Source of the DNA: an uncultured Alistipes sp.
Lineage (GTDB): Bacteria > Bacteroidota > Bacteroidia > Bacteroidales > Rikenellaceae
Length of the DNA: 64,000 nucleotides
Reading direction: 5' to 3'
NCBI GenBank assembly: GCA_910577475.1
Contig: CAJTLJ010000008.1
Span: forward strand, 1 to 64,000
This document shows positions 11,587 through 20,535 of this stretch, piece by piece; position 1 is the first letter of the stretch; every line of letters begins with the position of its first letter. Below the pieces are notes generated by a model, which searched no databases, had not been told where the DNA came from, and worked only from the letters and a program-made list of their open reading frames with translations. The position numbers were made by a program, and so were the translations under genes.

Positions 11587-11827
11587 CTGTCATGTTGAGC
11601 GGAGCACCGTAGGTGCGCAGTCGAAACATCTCTACTTTGCGAAACATTCACCATTGGGAAGCCCCACCCGCAGTCAGCAGTCGGCAAAGGACGAAACGAT
11701 TAAGTGCAGACCTTCGCCCGGGGTGGCTCAGACTGCCGGCGCTTTGCGCCGACACGATTCGCAAGGGTCCCCGCTCATCCGACCGTAGAGATCCTTCTAT
11801 TCCGCTGCACTCCACACAGGATGACAG
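11587..11827. repeat. Dispersed imperfect palindrome, copy A
   Basis: It begins CTGTCATGTTGAGCG and ends GGATGACAG, so the ends form an inverted repeat. The left module (GTCATGTTGAGCG.., CGAAACATCTCTACTT, ATTCACCATTG) and the right module (CGACCGTAGAGATCC.. GGATGACAG) recur at 51133-51266 and 63391-63529. The centre of this copy is longer and unlike the other two. It lies between the 3' ends of two convergent genes. No ORF inside is credible. Confidence 0.7.
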
Positions 11828-11863
11828 ACGGATGGCTCATTGCTCTTTCTCTCCACCGCAAAA

Positions 11864-11888
11864 AGCCGTCCTTTCCGAAAGGGCGGCT
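11864..11888 (-). terminator. Terminator of the cysteine desulfidase-family gene
   Basis: An 11-bp stem with one mismatch and a 3-nt loop lies 27 nt downstream of the stop codon at 11916. It is followed on the minus strand by TTTTTGCGG. Confidence 0.75.
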
Positions 11889-11915
11889 GGCCGATTTCCG
11901 AACGGCGTGATGGAT

Positions 11916-13208
11916 TCAGCATCCTTTGTGGGTCATGATGTTCAGGATCAGGCTGTCGGTCTCGTTCATGCCGTCGCGGCCGATGCGGGTGAGGTTACGG
12001 ATCGAACGGTCCACGTCATCGTCGATGATCCCCTCCACCGAGCTCACGCAGCGGTGCTCCATAGCCAGCATGGCCGACAGCACCGCCGTCGAGACCCCGC
12101 TGGCGAGCTTCAGCGCGCAGCTGGGCTTCGCACCGTCGCAGATCATTCCCGTCAGGTTGGCGATCATGTTCTTCACGGCGTAGGCCACCTCGTCGTATCC
12201 GCCGCCCATGAGCCAGGTCATGCCGCAACTCGAACCGGTGGCCGCCACGACGCACCCGCAGAGGGCCGAAAGACGTCCGAGGCTCTGTTTGATATAGATC
12301 ACCGTGAGATGGCTCAGGATCAGCGCCCGTATGGTCTGCTCCTCCGTGGCGCCGCACTCCTCGGCGTAGACCACCACGGGCAGCGTGGCCGTGATTCCCT
12401 GGTTGCCGCTGCCGGAGTTGCTCATCACGGGGATCATCGCACCGGCCATGCGGGCGTCGCAGGCCGCCGCCGTATAGGAGAGTATCCGCGAATAGGGGGC
12501 GTCGCCCAGCATGCGGCGCTCCTTCTCCCGGCACAGGGTCTTGCCCAGGCTGTGGCCGTAGTCGCCCCGAAAGGCGCATTCGGCCGCCTCCTTGTTAAGC
12601 CGCCGGGCCTCGAGAATGAACCGGATCTCGTCGAGAGGGGCCGTGACGGCGAAATCGTAAACGCGGCGCAGGGTCAGGGGCACCTCCTCGTCGGCCGTCT
12701 CTTCGGCACCGGCTTTCCGGCAGTCGAGCCGCACCTCTCCGTTGCGCTCCTCGTAGACGAAATCGGTATGTCCGCCGGCGATGACGGCCCGCGCGGAGCG
12801 CTCCCCGGCCTCCATCTCCACCTCGATATAGAGCTTTTCGGCGATGTTCTCCTTCAGGCGGATCTCGATCCGGTCTTCGGCGATGAACCGCTTGCCCCGC
12901 TCCACCGCCTCGGGGGTGGCGTCGCGCAGCACCTCCAGCTTGTAAGCCGACCTGCCGACCAGCGCACCCAGCGCCACGGCGATCGGCAGGCCGATCATGC
13001 CGCCCGTGCCGGGGATTCCCACGCCCATGGCGTTCTTGAGGATGTTGGCGCTCAACAGCACCCGGATTCGTTGCGGTTCCGCATCCAGCAGTTCGCGGGT
13101 GCGGGCCGTGCAGAGGGCTACGGCAATGGGTTCGGTGCAGCCGATGGCCGGCACCACTTCGCGGTGAATCAGATCGATGATCGTTCGGCGTTCGTTTGCG
13201 GAGAGCAT
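11916..13208 (-). CDS. L-cysteine desulfidase / UPF0597 family enzyme
   Basis: A 430-residue protein of the serine dehydratase alpha-like, cysteine desulfidase family (E. coli CyuA/YhaM, methanogen CdsB). It starts with the family signature VVPAIGCTEPIAVAL, whose Cys is a predicted [4Fe-4S] ligand. Later motifs are IPGTGGMIGLPIA, SNSGSGNQGI and GSSCGMTWLMGGG, carrying further conserved cysteines. The expected reaction is L-cysteine to pyruvate, ammonia and sulfide, although some relatives prefer other amino acids. It is a single-gene unit with a strong promoter and its own terminator. Confidence 0.88.
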   Translation of the reverse strand: MLSANERRTIIDLIHREVVPAIGCTEPIAVALCTARTRELLDAEPQRIRVLLSANILKNAMGVGIPGTGGMIGLPIAVALGALVGRSAYKLEVLRDATPEAVERGKRFIAEDRIEIRLKENIAEKLYIEVEMEAGERSARAVIAGGHTDFVYEERNGEVRLDCRKAGAEETADEEVPLTLRRVYDFAVTAPLDEIRFILEARRLNKEAAECAFRGDYGHSLGKTLCREKERRMLGDAPYSRILSYTAAACDARMAGAMIPVMSNSGSGNQGITATLPVVVYAEECGATEEQTIRALILSHLTVIYIKQSLGRLSALCGCVVAATGSSCGMTWLMGGGYDEVAYAVKNMIANLTGMICDGAKPSCALKLASGVSTAVLSAMLAMEHRCVSSVEGIIDDDVDRSIRNLTRIGRDGMNETDSLILNIMTHKGC

Positions 13209-13236
13209 GACTGTCTGTCGTTTGAATAGGTTTTAA

Positions 13237-13267
13237 CAAAGATAGCGAATTTTTCCTTTTCCGCAAA
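13237..13267 (-). promoter_or_regulatory. Promoter of the cysteine desulfidase-family gene
   Basis: On the minus strand, TATCTTTG (13237-13244) and TTTG (13264-13267) are separated by exactly 19 nt, a textbook match to the Bacteroidota promoter. The predicted start near 13231 gives a 22-nt leader. Confidence 0.8.
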
Positions 13268-13273
13268 AAATAC

Positions 13274-13301
13274 GGGGAAAGAGTTCCCGGACTCTCTCCC
13301 C
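13274..13301 (-). terminator. Terminator of the M3 peptidase operon
   Basis: An 11-bp stem with one mismatch (13274-13284 against 13291-13301) is followed on the minus strand by TATTTTTTG. It lies 25 nt after the stop of the second M3 peptidase gene. Confidence 0.8.
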
Positions 13302-13325
13302 GCAGTATTCAGACCGAAAAGGCCG

Positions 13326-15446
13326 CTACTCCTCCAGCCCCATGCGGTCGATCAGGGCGCGGGTTTGGGGCTCGTGGCCGCGGAACTTGACGTAGAGCAC
13401 CATCGGGTCGTCGGTCGAACCCTTCGAAAGGACGTTCTCGCGGAACGACGACGCCACCTCCCGGTTGAAGATCCCCTTCTCCTTGAAGAGCGAGAAGGCG
13501 TCGGCATCCAGCACCTCGGCCCACTTGTAGCCGTAGTATCCCGAAGCGTAGCCGCCCGCGAAGATATGGCTGAACGACGGGGTCATGGCCGTACCCTCCA
13601 CCACGGGCAGCACCTGAGCGGGCTTCACGGCCTGCTTCTCGAAGGCGATGGCATCGCCCTCGAAGGGTTCGGTCAGGCTGTGCCAGGCCATGTCGAGCAT
13701 GGCGAAGGAGAGCTGGCGCACGTTCATGTAGGCCGCCTGGAAATTGCCGGCATCGACGATGCGGTCAATCAGTTCGGAAGGCATCTTCTCCCCGGTCTGG
13801 TAATGCACGGCCCAGAGATCGAGATACTCCTTCTCGGTCGCCCAGTTCTCCATGATCTGCGAGGGGAGCTCCACGAAGTCGTGGCGGACCGAGGTTCCGG
13901 TCTGCGAGCCGTAGACCCCCTCGGCCAGCATGCCGTGCAGCGAGTGTCCGAACTCGTGGAGGAAGGTCTCCACCTCGTCGAAGGTGAGCAGCGAGGGGGT
14001 CGCCTCGGTCGGCTTGGTGAAGTTCATCACCAGCGACACCAGCGGACGGGTCTCCACGCCGTCGACCGTTTTCATACCGCGGTACTCGGTCATCCACGCA
14101 CCCGCACGCTTCGAGGCGCGGGGGAAGAAGTCGAGATAGAGCACCGCCATCATGCGGCCCTTTTCGTCGGTCACATCATAGGCCGTCACGTCGGGATGGT
14201 AGACCGGGATGGCGGGATTGGGCGTAAAGTTCAGTCCGTAGAGCTTGTTCGCCAGCAGGAAAACACCCTTCTTGACACTCTCCAGCTCGAAATAGGGCTT
14301 CACCATCTCGTCCGTGAGCGAATAAGTCGCATTCTTGTACTGCTCCGAGTAGTAGGTCATGTCCCAGGGCATCAGCTCGCCCTCGAAACCCTTCGAAGCG
14401 GCGAAGTCGCGGATGGTCTGCACGTCGCGGTCGGCGAAGCGCTTCGTCGCGTCGAGCAGCTCCTGCAGGAAAGCGTTCACCGTCGCGGGATTCTTCGCCA
14501 TGCGCTCCTCCAGCACATAGGCCGAGTAGGTGTCGTAACCCAGCAGACGGGCCACCTTCAGCCGCAGGTCGACGATCCGGCGCACCACCGGCATGTTGTC
14601 CCACTCGCCGCCCAGCGCGATCTGCGACCGGGCCGTCCAGAGTTTCTCCTTCAGCTCACGGTTCGTGGAATAGGTCATGAAGGGGAGATAGCTGGGGTAT
14701 TGCAGCGTCACGGTCCACCCCTTCTGGCCGCGGGACTTCGCCTCGGCCGCCATTCCCTCCTTCACGAAGCCGGGCAATTCGGCCACCACTGCGGGATCGG
14801 TGATGTTGAGCGTGAAGGCGTTGGTCGAAGCCAGCACGTTCTGTCCGAACTGCAGGGTGGACTGCGAAAGCTCGGTCGTGTACTGCCGATAGAGCTCCTT
14901 GTCGGCATCGGAGAGAGCGGCACCGCCCCGCACGAACCCCTTGTAGGTATCCTCCAGCAGGATCTTGTCCTCCTTCGTGAGCCCCCATCCGGGGTGCTCG
15001 TAGACCGCCTTCACCCGCTCGAAGAGCACGGGATTAAGCCGGACGTCGTTCGACAGTTCGACCAGCTTGGGCTGTACGCGTCGGGCTATCTCCTGCAGCT
15101 CGTCCGAGGTCTCGGCCGAAAGCAGGTTGAAAAAGACCCCTTCGATCCGCTCCAGCAGAGCGCCCTGGCGCTCCAGCGCCACAATCGTGTTGTAGAAGGT
15201 CGGCTTCGCGGGGTTGTCGACGATGGCCGCCAGTTCGGCGCGCGACACGGCGATGGCCGCATCGAAGGCCGGTTCGTAGTCGGAAATCGCGATCCGGTCG
15301 AAGGGAGGGGTGGCATAGGGGTCGGTCCACTCGCCCAGGAGCGGATTCGACGTATCGATCTCGGGGAGATCGGCCACGGGCATCGTGCGGTCGACGCAGC
15401 CGGCCGCAGAGAGAATTGTCGCCATAAACAAAAGTACTTTTTTCAT
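13326..15446 (-). CDS. M3 family metallopeptidase, lipoprotein (second of pair)
   Basis: A 706-residue thermolysin-like M3 peptidase of the peptidyl-dipeptidase Dcp/oligopeptidase type. The start at 15446 gives a signal peptide ending SAAGC (Cys17), so it should be a lipoprotein acting in the periplasm. The zinc site LHEFGHSLHG has HEFGH at residues 497-501, and the third-ligand and substrate region (NWATEKEYL) follows. The usual C-terminal tyrosine/glycine loop (AGGYASGYYGYKWAEVLDADAF) is intact. It lies 34 nt after its paralogue in the same orientation. Confidence 0.93.
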   Translation of the reverse strand: MKKVLLFMATILSAAGCVDRTMPVADLPEIDTSNPLLGEWTDPYATPPFDRIAISDYEPAFDAAIAVSRAELAAIVDNPAKPTFYNTIVALERQGALLERIEGVFFNLLSAETSDELQEIARRVQPKLVELSNDVRLNPVLFERVKAVYEHPGWGLTKEDKILLEDTYKGFVRGGAALSDADKELYRQYTTELSQSTLQFGQNVLASTNAFTLNITDPAVVAELPGFVKEGMAAEAKSRGQKGWTVTLQYPSYLPFMTYSTNRELKEKLWTARSQIALGGEWDNMPVVRRIVDLRLKVARLLGYDTYSAYVLEERMAKNPATVNAFLQELLDATKRFADRDVQTIRDFAASKGFEGELMPWDMTYYSEQYKNATYSLTDEMVKPYFELESVKKGVFLLANKLYGLNFTPNPAIPVYHPDVTAYDVTDEKGRMMAVLYLDFFPRASKRAGAWMTEYRGMKTVDGVETRPLVSLVMNFTKPTEATPSLLTFDEVETFLHEFGHSLHGMLAEGVYGSQTGTSVRHDFVELPSQIMENWATEKEYLDLWAVHYQTGEKMPSELIDRIVDAGNFQAAYMNVRQLSFAMLDMAWHSLTEPFEGDAIAFEKQAVKPAQVLPVVEGTAMTPSFSHIFAGGYASGYYGYKWAEVLDADAFSLFKEKGIFNREVASSFRENVLSKGSTDDPMVLYVKFRGHEPQTRALIDRMGLEE

Positions 15447-15480
15447 ATACGTAACATTACAGGGTTTCTTCATCCAACAT

Positions 15481-17649
15481 CTAAAAGTCATCCGGATCGG
15501 GCATCTCGATCTCCTCCTCCGGCTCGGGTTCGGGTTCGGTCCACAGGCCGCGGCTGCGGAGCATGGGGATCTTCGAGGGCTCCCCGCCGCGGAAATTGCG
15601 ATAGAGGGTCATGCCGTCGGCCTCGCCGCCCCGCTCCAGCACCTCGCGGCGGAACCGGTCGGCGATGGTCCGGTCGAAGAGGTCGCGGCTCTGACGGAAA
15701 CAGTCGAAAGCGTCCTGATCGAGCAGTTCGGCCCAGAGATAGAAATAGTAGCCGGCCGAGTAGCCGCCGTCGAAGATGTGGCGGAAATAGGTGTAACGGT
15801 AGCGGGGCTCGATCTGCGGGATCAGTCCGCGCCGCTCGGCCAGCACCCGGTGCTCGAAGGCGTTCACGTCGAGCCCTTCGGCCGACGTCAGCGAGTGGAT
15901 ATCCAGATCGGAAAGGGCCGCCGCAACCAGTTCGGTCGTCGCGAAGCCCTGGTTGAAGAGGGCGCTGCGGCGGAGTTTGCGCACCAGATCGGCCGGAATG
16001 GGGTCGTTGGTGCGGTAGTGCGTGGCATACTGCTCCAGCATCTCGGGTTCGAATGCCCAGTTCTCCATGATCTGCGAGGGGAGCTCCACGAAGTCGCCCT
16101 CGACATCGGCCAGCGAGCGGTACTTCACGTCGTGGAAAAGGAAATGGAGCGCATGTCCGAACTCGTGGAAAAGGGTCTCCACGTCATCCGCAGTCAGCAG
16201 CGAGGGGGCCGAGCCCGCCAGCCGCGGGAAGTTGCAGACGATTCCCACCACCGGATCGACCCGCTCGCCGTCGCGGTAGCTCTGCGCCCGGAAATAGCCG
16301 CACCAGGCCCCGCTCCCCTTGCCCGCACGGGGAAAAAGGTCGAAATAGAGCACGCCCAGATGGGAGGAGTCGGCATCCAGCACCTCGAAGGCCGAGCACT
16401 CCTCGTTGTAGAGGGGCACGTTGACCGGACGGAACGTAATGCCGTAGAGGCGGTTCGCGAGGAAGAAGATGCCGCTGCGCACGTTCTCCAGCGAGAAATA
16501 GGGACGCAGCATCTCCTGGTCGAGCGCATAGTTCTTCTTGCGGAGCTTCTCGGCGTAGTACCACCAGTCCCACGACTCGAAGGTCGCGCCGGGGATATCG
16601 GCCTCCAGCAGGGGCTGCATCTCGGCGAGCTCCTGCCCGGCCCGTTCGAGGGCCGGCGTCCAGATCTCGTCGAGCAGTTCGTAGGCGGCGCGGGGCGTGC
16701 GGGCCATCTGTTCGGCCAGCACATAGTCGGCATAGGATTCGAAGCCCAGCAGGCGGGCCTTCTCGCTGCGCAGACGGATGAAGTCGGCGATCAGCCGCTT
16801 GTTGTCCAGGTCATCGTCCTGGTTGCCGCGCCGAAGGTAGGCCTTGTAGATCTGCTCGCGCAGGTCGCGGCGCGAGGAGTAGGTCAGCAGGGGGATCATG
16901 CTGGGCTGGGAGAGCGTAAAGAGGTACTTTCCCTCCTCGCCGATCTCGCGGGCCGCCTGCATCGCCGTCTCCCGGACTCCGGTCGGCAGCCCCTCCAGCT
17001 CGTCGGAGCCGAGCAGCAGCCGGTAGCGGTCGTTCTCGGCCAGCAGGTGACGGCCGAACTCAACCGAGGCGAGCGAAAGGGCCTCGTTGATCTCCTGCAG
17101 GCGGGCCTTGTCGGCATCGCCGAGCAGCGCTCCCGAGCGGACGAACTCCGTGTAGATCTTCTCCACCAGCCGCAGCTGGTCGGGCTCGAGCGAGAGGCTC
17201 AGCCGCTGGTCGTAGACCGACTTCACCTTTTCGAAGAGCTTCGCATTCATCCCGATCCGGTCGGAGTGGGCGGCCAGACGGGGCATCACGTTCTCCTGCA
17301 CGGCCATCAGCTGATCGGTCATGTCGGCCGAGGAGACCATCTCGAAGATCAGGGCCACCTCCTCCAGCATGCGACCCGCGTCGTCGTAGGCCTCGATCAC
17401 GTTCCGGAAATCGGGCGCGTCGTTATTGGTGACGATCGCGTCGATCTCGGCGTCGTGAATCGCCATGGCCCGCTCGAAGGCGGGCAGATAGTGTTCTGGA
17501 CGGATCCGGTCGAAGGGCGGCACCCGATAGGGGGTCTCCCAGGCTTCGATGTCGAGGAGCGGATTCTCCTCCTTTTTCTCTCCGGATCGACAGCTTACCG
17601 TGCTCATAAACAACATACCGAATAAAAATAATTCGCTAAAACGTCTCAT
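15481..17649 (-). CDS. M3 family metallopeptidase, lipoprotein (first of pair)
   Basis: A 722-residue M3 peptidase, paralogous to the next gene. The start at 17649 gives a hydrophobic leader ending STVSC (Cys20), a lipoprotein signal. The zinc motif LFHEFGHALHF has HEFGH at residues 495-499, and DGGYSAGYYFYLWAELLDQDAF closes the active site. The C-terminal tail is rich in Glu and Pro (PEPEPEEEIEMPDPDD), unlike its partner, and may be a flexible or interaction tail. The longer in-frame start upstream would hide the signal peptide, so it was rejected. Confidence 0.93.
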   Translation of the reverse strand: MRRFSELFLFGMLFMSTVSCRSGEKKEENPLLDIEAWETPYRVPPFDRIRPEHYLPAFERAMAIHDAEIDAIVTNNDAPDFRNVIEAYDDAGRMLEEVALIFEMVSSADMTDQLMAVQENVMPRLAAHSDRIGMNAKLFEKVKSVYDQRLSLSLEPDQLRLVEKIYTEFVRSGALLGDADKARLQEINEALSLASVEFGRHLLAENDRYRLLLGSDELEGLPTGVRETAMQAAREIGEEGKYLFTLSQPSMIPLLTYSSRRDLREQIYKAYLRRGNQDDDLDNKRLIADFIRLRSEKARLLGFESYADYVLAEQMARTPRAAYELLDEIWTPALERAGQELAEMQPLLEADIPGATFESWDWWYYAEKLRKKNYALDQEMLRPYFSLENVRSGIFFLANRLYGITFRPVNVPLYNEECSAFEVLDADSSHLGVLYFDLFPRAGKGSGAWCGYFRAQSYRDGERVDPVVGIVCNFPRLAGSAPSLLTADDVETLFHEFGHALHFLFHDVKYRSLADVEGDFVELPSQIMENWAFEPEMLEQYATHYRTNDPIPADLVRKLRRSALFNQGFATTELVAAALSDLDIHSLTSAEGLDVNAFEHRVLAERRGLIPQIEPRYRYTYFRHIFDGGYSAGYYFYLWAELLDQDAFDCFRQSRDLFDRTIADRFRREVLERGGEADGMTLYRNFRGGEPSKIPMLRSRGLWTEPEPEPEEEIEMPDPDDF

Positions 17650-17667
17650 CGTTTCCCTATATTTAGT

Positions 17668-17675
17668 TACCTTTG
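17668..17675 (+). promoter_or_regulatory. Promoter -7 box of rsmE and the hyf-like operon
   Basis: TACCTTTG on the plus strand, followed by C, matches TAnnTTTG. A start near 17681 would give a roughly 94-nt leader before rsmE at 17775. It is placed upstream of, and pointing toward, the minus-strand promoter at 17750-17757. Confidence 0.55.
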
Positions 17676-17749
17676 CCGCGTGAAATTCAGCCCCGAAGGA
17701 GCTCCGCCGCAAGCGGAATCCGCCATCCCGGCCCTCGGCTCCTTCCGGG

Positions 17750-17757
17750 CAAAGATA
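17750..17757 (-). promoter_or_regulatory. Promoter -7 box of the M3 peptidase operon
   Basis: The minus strand reads TATCTTTG followed by C, matching TAnnTTTG. A start near 17744 gives a roughly 95-nt leader before the peptidase ATG at 17649. A second match (TACCTTTG, minus strand, 17768-17775) overlaps the rsmE start codon. Confidence 0.55.
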
Positions 17758-17774
17758 ACGATTAAATCAAAGGT

Positions 17775-18494
17775 ATGCAACTATTTTACGCCCCCGATTT
17801 CACCCCGCCCCGCTACACGCTCAGCGAAGAGGAGTCCAAACACTGCATCCGCGTCCTGCGCCTGGGCGAAGGGGACTCCCTCCATATAACCGACGGACGG
17901 GGCGATTTATTTCATTGCCGCATCACCGATGCCCACCCCAAGCGCTGCGAAGTGGAGGTCGTCGGCTGCACGCACGGGTACGGCAAGCGCCCCTGCCGCC
18001 TGACGATGGCCGTGGCCCCCACCAAGCACATCGACCGCTTCGAGTGGTTTCTGGAGAAGGCCACCGAGATCGGAATCGAGGAGATCATCCCCCTCGAATG
18101 CGCCCGCAGCGAACGCCGCGCATTGAAGCTCGAACGGAGCGAAAAGGTCGTCACGGCCGCCGTGAAGCAATCGCTGAAGGCATACCACCCCGTTCTGCAC
18201 GAGCTCACCCCCTTCGAAAAGGCGGTCGGTAGCCCCTTCGAGGGCCGGAAGTTCATCGCCCACTGCGACCCGGCCCGAAGCGCCGGAGGGAAGCAGTACC
18301 TGCCGCGAATTCTTAAAAAAAATGAAAATATCCTCATTTTGATCGGTCCCGAGGGCGATTTTTCGCCGGAAGAGATTACCTTTGCGCTCGCAAACGGCTT
18401 CGAGGAGATCACGCTGGGCAGCCAGCGCCTGCGGACGGAGACGGCCGCCGTGGTCGCCGCGACGGCGGTCGCCATCGTCAACGAAGCGGAATAA
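17775..18494 (+). CDS. rsmE: 16S rRNA m3U1498 methyltransferase RsmE
   Basis: A 239-residue SPOUT-class methyltransferase that N3-methylates U1498 in the 16S rRNA decoding region. The N-terminal PUA-like domain (SEEESKHCIRVLRLGEGD) is followed by ATEIGIEEIIPLECARSER and the C-terminal knot with LIGPEGDFSPEE and LGSQRLRTETAAV. Length is normal. It is 42 nt upstream of the hydrogenase-like operon with no obvious promoter between, so they are probably co-transcribed. Confidence 0.95.
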   Translation: MQLFYAPDFTPPRYTLSEEESKHCIRVLRLGEGDSLHITDGRGDLFHCRITDAHPKRCEVEVVGCTHGYGKRPCRLTMAVAPTKHIDRFEWFLEKATEIGIEEIIPLECARSERRALKLERSEKVVTAAVKQSLKAYHPVLHELTPFEKAVGSPFEGRKFIAHCDPARSAGGKQYLPRILKKNENILILIGPEGDFSPEEITFALANGFEEITLGSQRLRTETAAVVAATAVAIVNEAE

Positions 18495-18536
18495 AGACCC
18501 GAAAAAGAACGGATTACAAGGATCAAATTCTCAACT

Positions 18537-20534
18537 ATGTTTCTATTTACCCTACTCGCTTTGGCACTCGCGTCGGCGGCGATTTTCCTTGCCCCGCAGC
18601 GTGCCAAAACCGGTTTGACCTGCGGCATCATCGCAACGGGGTGCCTGGCCGCCGCCGCAAAGGCGGTCGGCGTGCTCTTCAACCCGCGGGCGAACACCCG
18701 TCTCTGGCAGAGCGACGGAGTGCTGTTCGGACCCGAAAGCGGCTCGATGGATGCCCTCTCCGCCCTCTTCGTCCTGCTGATCGCCTTCGGCGGCATCGCC
18801 GCGGGGCTCTACGCCTGCGGCTATCTGAAACACTACCTCGACCGCAAGTCGTCGGCCCACGTCTCGCTGCACTGCCTCTCGCTGACGGTGCTCGTCTTCT
18901 CGATGATGGGCGTGGTCTGCGCCGACGGCGGCTACACCTTCCTCTTCTTCTGGGAGCTGATGACCATCGCCTCGTTCCTGCTGATCCTCTTCGACGCCGA
19001 ACGGAAAGAGGTGGTCCGCGCCGCCCTCTCCTACCTGGTGATGATGCACATCGGATTCCTCTTTCTGGTTGCGGGCTTCGTCACCCTCTGGCAGCAGACC
19101 GGATCGGCCGACTTCCAGTCGCTCGCGCTCTACTACGGCGACCGGGCGCCCCTGCCGCTCTTCCTGCTCTTTCTGCTGGGCTTCGGCATGAAGGCGGGCC
19201 TGTTCCCCATGCACGTCTGGCTGCCCGAGGCCCATCCGGCCGCGCCGTCGCACGTCTCGGCCGTCATGTCGGGCGTGATGATCAAGACCGGCATCTACGG
19301 CATCCTGCGCGTCGCGGCTCCGCTCGGCGGCGAAGCCCTCTACGCCGCCGGCCTCATCCTGCTCTGCGCCGGCATCGTCACGGGGCTGTGGGGCGTCATT
19401 CTGGCCGCCGCGCAGAACGATGTCAAGCGGCTGCTGGCCTACTCGAGCATCGAGAACATCGGCGTCATCCTGATCGGCACGGGCATCGCCGCGCTGGGCA
19501 AGAGCTCGGGCAACGACGCCGTGGCCCTGTGCGGGCTGTGCGGCGCCCTGCTCCACACGCTGAACCACTCGTTTTTCAAGAGCCTGCTCTTCTTCGGCGC
19601 CGGAAACATCCTCTCCGAAACCCATACCACCTCCATCGACCGGCTGGGCGGTCTGGCTAAAAGCATGCCCCTCACGGCCCTGCTCTTCCTCTGCGCCGCG
19701 GCCGCCATCAGCGCCCTGCCGCCGCTCAACGGCTTCGTCTCGGAGTGGCTGATCTACGTCGGCATGTTCGACAACGTGGCGGGCGGCCAGCAGGTGGTCG
19801 CCTCGGCCTTCGGCATCCTGGGGCTCGCACTGATCGGGGGCATCGTCGTGCTGGCCTTCACCAAGCTCTACGGCATGGTCTTTCTCGGCTCGCCCCGCTC
19901 GCACGCCGTCGCCGAAGCCGCGGAGGCGGACAACCTCCGCATAGCCGCCATGGCCCTCCCGCTGGCGGGCATACTCGCCGTCGGGCTCTTTCCGCAGGGG
20001 GCGGTCGCCCTCGTATCCCGCGCAGCGGCCCCTCTGATGAATCTCTCCGAACGGTCCACGGCCGCGCTGGCCGCCGAGCTCTTTCCCGAAAGCCTGCGAA
20101 TGATCTCGCTCACGGCCTGGCTGCTGATCGGCGTCATCGCCCTCCTCTACCTGCTCAAGAGCCGGCTGCTGAAGAACCGCACCGTGACCGAGGGTCCCAC
20201 CTGGGGCTGCGGATTCACCTCTCCGAACATCCGGATGCAGTACACGGGCGAATCCTACTCCGAGGGGCTGCAATCCATCGCCGACACCCTCACCAAGGAG
20301 ACAGGCGAGGGCAGTGCCGTACCGCCTCAGGAGATCTTCCCCTCGGCCCACGCCTTCAACATCGGCCACAAGGACCGGATCGACACCCTCTTCGCCGCCT
20401 GGTGGGTGGAGCTGCTGCACCGCATCAACATCCACGTCATGCGCTTCCGAACGGGCAAGATCAATCACTACGTCCTCTTCGCGCTGGCCTTTCTGGTTCT
20501 CGTTTTCCTGCTCTCGCTCCTAAATCTGATCTGA
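18537..20534 (+). CDS. hyfB: HyfB-like proton-pumping membrane subunit
   Basis: A 665-residue antiporter-like membrane subunit of the NuoL/M and HyfB/HycC family. About 14-16 helices are visible. The core proton-channel tract carries FFWELMTIASFLL (key Glu), GMKAGLFPMHVWLPEAHPAAPSHVSA (key Lys) and LAYSSIENIGVIL. The C-terminal third has an extended hydrophilic segment and a final TM anchor. It is the first of six subunits ordered B-C-E-F-G-I, with stop and next ATG only 1 nt apart, which indicates a tightly coupled membrane complex. Confidence 0.9.
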   Translation: MFLFTLLALALASAAIFLAPQRAKTGLTCGIIATGCLAAAAKAVGVLFNPRANTRLWQSDGVLFGPESGSMDALSALFVLLIAFGGIAAGLYACGYLKHYLDRKSSAHVSLHCLSLTVLVFSMMGVVCADGGYTFLFFWELMTIASFLLILFDAERKEVVRAALSYLVMMHIGFLFLVAGFVTLWQQTGSADFQSLALYYGDRAPLPLFLLFLLGFGMKAGLFPMHVWLPEAHPAAPSHVSAVMSGVMIKTGIYGILRVAAPLGGEALYAAGLILLCAGIVTGLWGVILAAAQNDVKRLLAYSSIENIGVILIGTGIAALGKSSGNDAVALCGLCGALLHTLNHSFFKSLLFFGAGNILSETHTTSIDRLGGLAKSMPLTALLFLCAAAAISALPPLNGFVSEWLIYVGMFDNVAGGQQVVASAFGILGLALIGGIVVLAFTKLYGMVFLGSPRSHAVAEAAEADNLRIAAMALPLAGILAVGLFPQGAVALVSRAAAPLMNLSERSTAALAAELFPESLRMISLTAWLLIGVIALLYLLKSRLLKNRTVTEGPTWGCGFTSPNIRMQYTGESYSEGLQSIADTLTKETGEGSAVPPQEIFPSAHAFNIGHKDRIDTLFAAWWVELLHRINIHVMRFRTGKINHYVLFALAFLVLVFLLSLLNLI

Positions 20535-20535
20535 C

